The notes beneath the pieces were generated by a model. The model was not told the DNA's origin and searched no databases. It saw only the letters and a program-made list of their open reading frames with translations. A stretch of 64,000 nucleotides of DNA from Acidobacteriota bacterium (GTDB lineage Bacteria > Acidobacteriota > Vicinamibacteria > Vicinamibacterales > JAKQTR01), in NCBI GenBank assembly GCA_029562975.1, contig JAKQTR010000030.1, positions 372,001-436,000 of the forward strand. The letters run 5' to 3'. Numbering within the stretch: position 1 is the stretch's first letter; each line of letters starts with the position of its first letter. Both the position numbers and the translations under genes were made by a program. Positions 58,086 to 64,000 of this stretch are shown in pieces.

Positions 58086-59183
58086 CTATGACGTCGCCGA
58101 CGCGTGCTGCGAGATGTTGAGCAGCACGCCCATGCCGGCCAGGCTCACAAGGAGCGACGAGCCGCCGGCGCTGACGAACGGGAGCGTGATGCCCTTGGTG
58201 GGCAGCATCCCCAGCACGACGCTGATGTTGACGAAGGCCTGCACCGCGATCATCGCGGTCAGGCCGAGCGCCAGGAACGACCCGAAGGCGTCCGGCGCTC
58301 GCAGGGCGGTCCTCAGCCCGCGCCACGCGATGACGGCGAAGCACGCGACGATCGCCGTCGAGCCGACGAGCCCGAGTTCCTCGGACAGGACCGCGAAGAT
58401 GAAGTCCGTCTGCGGGTAGGGCAGGTAGAAGAGCTTCTGCACGCTGTACCCGAGGCCGCGGCCCGCCACGCCGCCGGTTCCGACGGCGATGATCGACTGC
58501 ACGACCTGGAACCCGTCGCCGAACCGGTCCTGCCAGGGGTCGAGGAAGGCCAGCAGCCGGCGCAGGCGGTACGGCTCCAGGACCGCGAGGCCCGCGAGGA
58601 CCCCCGCGGCCAGCCCGCCGAGGCCCGCGAGGTACTTCAGCGGCAGCCCCGCGGCGAACATCATCACGCCGACGATGGCGATCAGCGTCGCGGCGCTGCC
58701 GTAGTCGGGCTGCGCCATGACCAGGGCGGCCAGCAGGAGCACCAGGCTCAGGAGCGGCGCGATTGCCCTGATCTCGTCGATGCGGCGCATCCGCTGCTCG
58801 AGGAAAGCGGCGGCGGCGAGGATCAGGGTGAGCTTCGCCAGCTCGGACGGCTGGATGCCGATACCGCCCACGCCGAACCACCGGCGCGTGCCGTTGATCT
58901 TCGGGCCCACGATCAGCACGGCCAGGAGCGCCACGACGGTGAGGGCGATGACGGCCAGTATGACCCGCGGGTTGCGGTAGCGCGTGTAGTCCACGTGCAT
59001 GGCGGCGAACATCGAGACCAGCCCCAGCACGGCGAACAGGACCTGCTTCGCGACGAACGGATTCTCCTCGCCCTGTCTCGCCGCGATCGCCTCGGAGGCG
59101 CTGTAGACCATGAGGATGCTGACGGCCACGAGCACCAGCGTCGTGGCGAACAGCCAGACATCCCACTTGAGCTTTCGGGCCAT
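58086..59183 (-). CDS. ftsW: Lipid II polymerase FtsW (SEDS family)
   Basis: Septal peptidoglycan glycosyltransferase with ten membrane helices. The 365 residues contain VYSASEAIA, NGTRRWFGVGGIGIQPSELAKL, the catalytic-loop motif LLAFLDPWQDRFGDGFQVVQSIIAVGTGG, and LPYPQTDFIFAVLSEELGL. They end with LPFVSAGGSSLL. It is separated from murD by the 181-bp inverted-repeat spacer. Confidence 0.96.
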   Translation of the reverse strand: MARKLKWDVWLFATTLVLVAVSILMVYSASEAIAARQGEENPFVAKQVLFAVLGLVSMFAAMHVDYTRYRNPRVILAVIALTVVALLAVLIVGPKINGTRRWFGVGGIGIQPSELAKLTLILAAAAFLEQRMRRIDEIRAIAPLLSLVLLLAALVMAQPDYGSAATLIAIVGVMMFAAGLPLKYLAGLGGLAAGVLAGLAVLEPYRLRRLLAFLDPWQDRFGDGFQVVQSIIAVGTGGVAGRGLGYSVQKLFYLPYPQTDFIFAVLSEELGLVGSTAIVACFAVIAWRGLRTALRAPDAFGSFLALGLTAMIAVQAFVNISVVLGMLPTKGITLPFVSAGGSSLLVSLAGMGVLLNISQHASATS

Positions 59184-59249
59184 CTCTATAGTCCCGCCGT
59201 GTTCACGCCGACACAGAGGGCGCCGGCCGATCCGGGCACGGGCCCGGGC

Positions 59250-59375
59250 GTGAGCCGCCAGCAGTCATCAGCCGGGTCCTGGGCACGGACACCAGCTCCC
59301 CGCGCGGGGCCGCGCGGGGTCCCAGCAGCCAGTTCCGAGCCGCGCGGAACCGACTGACGACTGCTCACGGCTCAC
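59250..59375. repeat. Large imperfect inverted repeat between murD and ftsW
   Basis: The arms at 59250-59271 and 59354-59375 are 22-nt reverse complements with three mismatches (GTGAGCCG..AGCAGTC.TCAG). Inside lie further palindromes: CCCCGCGCGGGG-type runs near 59298-59319 and GTTCCGAGCCGCGCGGAAC at 59332-59350. The right arm reaches into the last codons of murD (stop at 59365). The block can fold into one long hairpin in DNA or RNA. It looks like a REP- or MITE-like element or an attenuating structure; there is no transposase. Confidence 0.75.
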
Positions 59376-60780
59376 GCCAGGGTCGGCGCTCTTCCTTCCT
59401 CCGTTCCCCTTCGCGCCGCAGCGCCTCGACTTCGGCCTTGAAGGCCCGCCCGCGCGCGGCGTAGTCCTCGAACATGTCGAAGCTGGCGCACGCCGGCGCC
59501 AGCAGCACGCTCCCCCCGGGCGCGGCCGCGTCGGCCGCCGTCCGCACGGCGTCGGCCATCGATCCGGCCAGGCGCACCGTCGCCGCGCCGTCCAGCGCGT
59601 CCTGCACGAGCGGCGCGGCTTCGCCGATCGCCACGACCGTCGCGCGCCGGGCGGCCAGGGCGGGCCGGAGCCGCGCCAGGTCGCCGCCCTTGAAGCGGCC
59701 GCCCATGATGACGACGAGGCCGGGGCCGAACGTCTCGATGGCGTGGCGGGCCGCGTCCACGTTCGTGGCCTTCGAGTCGTTGACGAAGCGGACGCCCCCG
59801 ATGTCGCCGACGACCTCCATCGCGTGCTCGAGGCCTCGAAACGACGACACGGCGCCGGCCACCGCGTCGGCAGGCGCGCCGGCCGCGCGCGCGACGGCTG
59901 CCGCGGCCAGCACGTCGGCGAGCAGGTGCGGGCCCACCAGGCGCACGTCGCCGGCCCGCATCAGCCGCTCGTCGCCGCTTCCTCCGCGCTCGACGATCCA
60001 GCCCCCCGACACGGTGACGCCTGCGTCGATCCGGGCGTCTCGCGCGAAGCGCACGACGCGCGCGCGGCCCGCCTCCGCCACCGCCACGGCGCGGGCGTCG
60101 TCGGCGTTGACGACGGCGACGTCGGCCTCCGTCTGTCGCGCGAACACGCGCGCCTTCGCGGCAGCGTACTCCTCGAAGCTGGCGTGGCGATCGAGGTGGT
60201 CCTCCGTCAGGTTGAGCAGCGCCGCGATCCATGGGTGGAACGTGTCGGTCGTCTCGAGCTGGAAGCTGCTGACCTCGACCACGTGGATCGTCGCGGGCGT
60301 CGAGGAGGCGACCTGCGTGGCGAGCGGCGTCCCGATGTTGCCGCCGACTGGGGCGTCGTAGCCCGCCTCGGCCAGGATCCTGCCCGTCAGCGCGGTGGTC
60401 GTGGACTTGCCCTTCGTGCCGGTAATCGCCACGATCCGTCCGCGCAGCCAGCGCGACGCCAGTTCGATCTCACCGATGACGGGGACGCCCGCGCGGCGCG
60501 CCGCGGCGACGGCCGGCTGCGTGATCGGCACGCCCGGGCTCAGGACGACGAGGTCCGCGCCCGCGGCGAGCGCGGCCGGGTTGGAGCCGAGGACGAGGGC
60601 GACGCCAGCCGCCTGCAGCGCCACCTGGCTGTCGATCGCCGCGCGCACGTCGGTCAGCGTGACCGACGCGCCGCGCTCCGCGAGCAGCCGGGCGGCCGCC
60701 GTTCCGCTGGCGCCGCCGCCGACCACGACGGCGCGCATCCCGCGAACCGAGAACCCGCCTGTCGACTGCGGGCCCGTCAC
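59365..60780 (-). CDS. murD: UDP-N-acetylmuramoyl-L-alanine--D-glutamate ligase
   Basis: Adds D-Glu in peptidoglycan precursor synthesis. The 471 residues include RAVVVGGGASGTAAARLLAERG, VVLSPGVPI, the P-loop ITGTKGKSTTTALTG, GGNIGTPL, VEVSSFQLE, NLTEDHLDRH, FVNDSKATNVDAA and GGRFKGGD. The GTG start overlaps the murF stop (60777-60780). The last residues are encoded within the inverted repeat. mraY, which usually lies between murF and murD, is absent. Confidence 0.96.
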   Translation of the reverse strand: MTGPQSTGGFSVRGMRAVVVGGGASGTAAARLLAERGASVTLTDVRAAIDSQVALQAAGVALVLGSNPAALAAGADLVVLSPGVPITQPAVAAARRAGVPVIGEIELASRWLRGRIVAITGTKGKSTTTALTGRILAEAGYDAPVGGNIGTPLATQVASSTPATIHVVEVSSFQLETTDTFHPWIAALLNLTEDHLDRHASFEEYAAAKARVFARQTEADVAVVNADDARAVAVAEAGRARVVRFARDARIDAGVTVSGGWIVERGGSGDERLMRAGDVRLVGPHLLADVLAAAAVARAAGAPADAVAGAVSSFRGLEHAMEVVGDIGGVRFVNDSKATNVDAARHAIETFGPGLVVIMGGRFKGGDLARLRPALAARRATVVAIGEAAPLVQDALDGAATVRLAGSMADAVRTAADAAAPGGSVLLAPACASFDMFEDYAARGRAFKAEVEALRREGERRKEERRPWREP

Positions 60781-62182
60781 GGCGCACCCGCCTTCAGGCG
60801 GTCCGCCACCACGTCGGTGCGGACGCCCCGCGATCCCTTCACGAGCACGACGTCGCCGGGCCGCACCGCACGGGCGGCGGCGTCGGCCGCTTCGTCGCTG
60901 GTGGCGAAGTGGGCCACGGCCTCCGCCGGGATCCCGCCGGCCACGGCGGCGTCCGCCATGGCGCGCGCCGGCGCGCCGCCCACGGTCAACAGCTGCGCCA
61001 GCCCCGCGCGCGCCGCCGCGTGGCCGGCGCGCTCGTGGAAGGCGACGGTGTCGACGCCAAGTTCGAGCATCTCGCCGAGCACGGCCAGCCGCCGCTCGCA
61101 GCCGCGCTCGGCCGCGAGCGCGTCCAGCGCGGCTTCCAGCGCGCGGGGACTCGAGTTGTACGAGTCGTCCACGAGCGTCACGCCGCCGGCCAGGCGCCAG
61201 ACCTCGCCGCGCCTCGGCGACGCCTTCATGGCGGCCACGCGGGAAGCGGCGTCGGCGAGCGGCACCCCGTAGTGCGACGCCACGGCGATCGCGGCCAGCG
61301 CATTGGCCAGGTGCCCGCGGCCAAACAGCGGCACGTCGAGCTCGAATGCGCCCGCGCGCGTCGTGACCGTGGCGCGCGTCCCCGCCACGCCCAGATCGGC
61401 CACGTGCGCCGCCGAGACGTCGGCCGGCACGCCGACGCCGAAGGTCACGACTTGCGCCGCCGTCGCGCGAACCCGGGCCATCACCAGCGGGTCGGCCGCG
61501 TTCGCCACCACGAGCGACGCGCGGTCCGCCCCCTCGAGGATCTCGGCCTTGGCGTCGGCGATCGCCTCGATCGACGCGAAGAACGCGGAGTGGACCTCGG
61601 CCACCGTCGTCCAGACGCGCACGTCCGGCTCCGCCACCTCCACGAGCGCCCGGATCTCACCGGCATGGCTCATGCCGAGCTCGACGACGGCGATGTCCGG
61701 GCCGCGGCGGAGTTCGAGGAGCGACAGCGGAAGGCCGATGTGGTTGTTGAAGTTACCCGGAGCGCGGAACACGCGGTGGCCGAGGGCCAGCAGGTCGGCC
61801 GTCATCTCCTTCGTGGTCGTCTTGCCCACGCTGCCGGTCACGGCCACCACCTGCGCCCGCGACTCGCGCCGGACGTGCTGCGCCAGGCGCTGCAGCGCGC
61901 GCGTGGTGTCCTCGACCCTGATGACGATCGCGCCCCGCTCGAGGCGGCGCGGGACGGCGCCGGCGGCCGACACGACGACGCCCGCCGCGCCCGCGCCGAG
62001 CGCGTCGGCGACGAAGCGGTGGCCGTCGAACCGCTTGCCGATGATGGCGAAGTACAGGTCGCCGGCGCGCAGCGTCCTCGTGTCGATCGAGAACGCGTCC
62101 AGCGGGGCGCCAGCCGGTCCTGCGGCCAGCACGCCGCCCATGGCCTTCGCCGCCTGGGCCGCCGTCAGCGTCACCGCGGCGC

Positions 62183-62186
<4 letters not shown>
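60777..62186 (-). CDS. murF: UDP-N-acetylmuramoyl-tripeptide--D-alanyl-D-alanine ligase
   Basis: Adds the D-Ala-D-Ala made by Ddl (6400). The 469 residues have DTRTLRAGDLYFAI, the P-loop VAVTGSVGKTTTKEM, NFNNHIGLPLSLL, ELGMSHAGEI, NAADPLV and LVDDSYNSSPRALEAAL with VLGEMLELG. The GTG start overlaps the murE stop as GTGA (62183-62186), and its own stop overlaps murD the same way. Confidence 0.96.
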
Positions 62187-63675
<1,489 letters not shown>

Positions 63676-63679
<4 letters not shown>

Positions 63680-64000
63680 GGGGCGGGCGCCGGAGCAGGA
63701 GGCAGGGAAGAAAGGCGGCCGAGCCACGCGCGGCACACGCGGCCGGGTTCGAGCACGGAGCCGGCGGCGGGGTCCTGGGCGATGACGACGCCGTCGCCCG
63801 TGAGCCGCACGAGGAGCCCGAGGCGCGACAGGCGGCGGGCGGCCTCCCTCGCCCCGAGACCGCGCACGTCCGGCACCGTGGGCGGCGCGGTCAGCACGCT
63901 GATGCGAGGCGGGCCGGCCGCCGCGGAGGCCTGGACCAACTCCACCGGCGGAGGATCCTCCAGCGACGCCTTCACGAGCACCGGCGGCAGCGGGTTGATT
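63676..64000 (-). CDS. ftsI: Division penicillin-binding protein FtsI, C-terminal end with PASTA domain (cut by window edge)
   Basis: The last 107 codons of a gene directly upstream of murE, where ftsI lies in nearly all dcw clusters. The visible part has a Pro-rich linker and then a PASTA-like module, TVPDVRGLGAREAARRLSRLGLLVRLTGDGVVIAQDPAAGSVLEPG, before a variable Pro/Ala tail. PASTA domains sense muropeptides or stabilise divisomal PBPs. The transpeptidase domain is outside the window, so the identity rests on position and the PASTA end. Confidence 0.75.

Overview
The window is very GC-rich and gene-dense and reads as a chromosomal core region of a diderm, meso-DAP peptidoglycan bacterium. 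It has an LPS-assembly barrel (LptD), SecDF/YajC, a division and cell-wall (dcw) cluster, a housekeeping sigma factor and primase, and a type-1 signal peptidase next to LepA. The gene set and the HEAT-cyclophilin, TPR and lysine-rich proteins fit Acidobacteriota, most like Vicinamibacteria. That placement is inference; there is no rRNA here to settle it. I see no prophage, insertion sequence or CRISPR array, and no stretch above 300 bp without a gene. The longest gaps are 50798-51078, 25269-25523 and 9126-9367.

Layout. 1-6255 (minus): tgt-yajC-secD-secF-uppP-DUF502-hppA, with hppA cut by the window edge. 6400-9125 (plus): ddl and a TPR protein. 9247-9770: two tiny lysine/alanine-rich genes, the first with a strong promoter and each with its own terminator. 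9803-11947 (minus): a secreted HEAT-repeat/cyclophilin fusion. 12041-14988 (plus): a deoxynucleoside kinase, accD and folC. 15072-22607 (plus): lptD, three NAD(P)-dependent sugar-modifying-type SDR genes, a fused phytol-kinase/phytyl-phosphate-kinase-like membrane protein and a UbiA prenyltransferase, tightly packed. 22711-25268: hutU and htpX. 25524-34887: a leaderless secreted protein, an RlmI-type methyltransferase, rpiB-glyA-DinG-type helicase, a TPR protein, yggS, divIVA and hutI. 34880-39632 (minus): a processive GT2, a membrane protein, lepA, lepB and a small anchored protein. 39718-47921 (plus): larB, mutS2-dnaG-rpoD, a CAT-anticodon tRNA, a zinc-ribbon protein and an RNase H. 47941-51381: a PLP decarboxylase, pgeF, acpS and a small SpoVG-like protein. 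51378-64000 (minus): ftsI(partial)-murE-murF-murD-ftsW-murC-ftsQ-ftsA-ftsZ and a radical SAM protein. mraY, murG and murB are not in the cluster.

How it works together. Much of the window serves the envelope: protein export (SecDF-YajC, LepB), undecaprenyl carrier recycling (UppP), peptidoglycan precursors (Ddl, MurC-F), division (FtsZAQWI, DivIVA), LPS export (LptD), and membrane lipid supply (AccD, AcpS). The second theme is information processing (Tgt, LepA, MutS2, DnaG, RpoD, tRNA, RNase H).

Most interesting signals. (1) The twin lysine-rich micro-genes at 9368-9717, one encoding only 17 residues. (2) The operon 17408-22607, which joins an RmlB-like protein lacking its catalytic Tyr and Glu to an isoprenoid-alcohol kinase fusion and a prenyltransferase. 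(3) A repeated promoter arrangement in which a -10 box lies exactly 6 nt before the start codon, predicting leaderless mRNAs. (4) A large inverted repeat between ftsW and murD.
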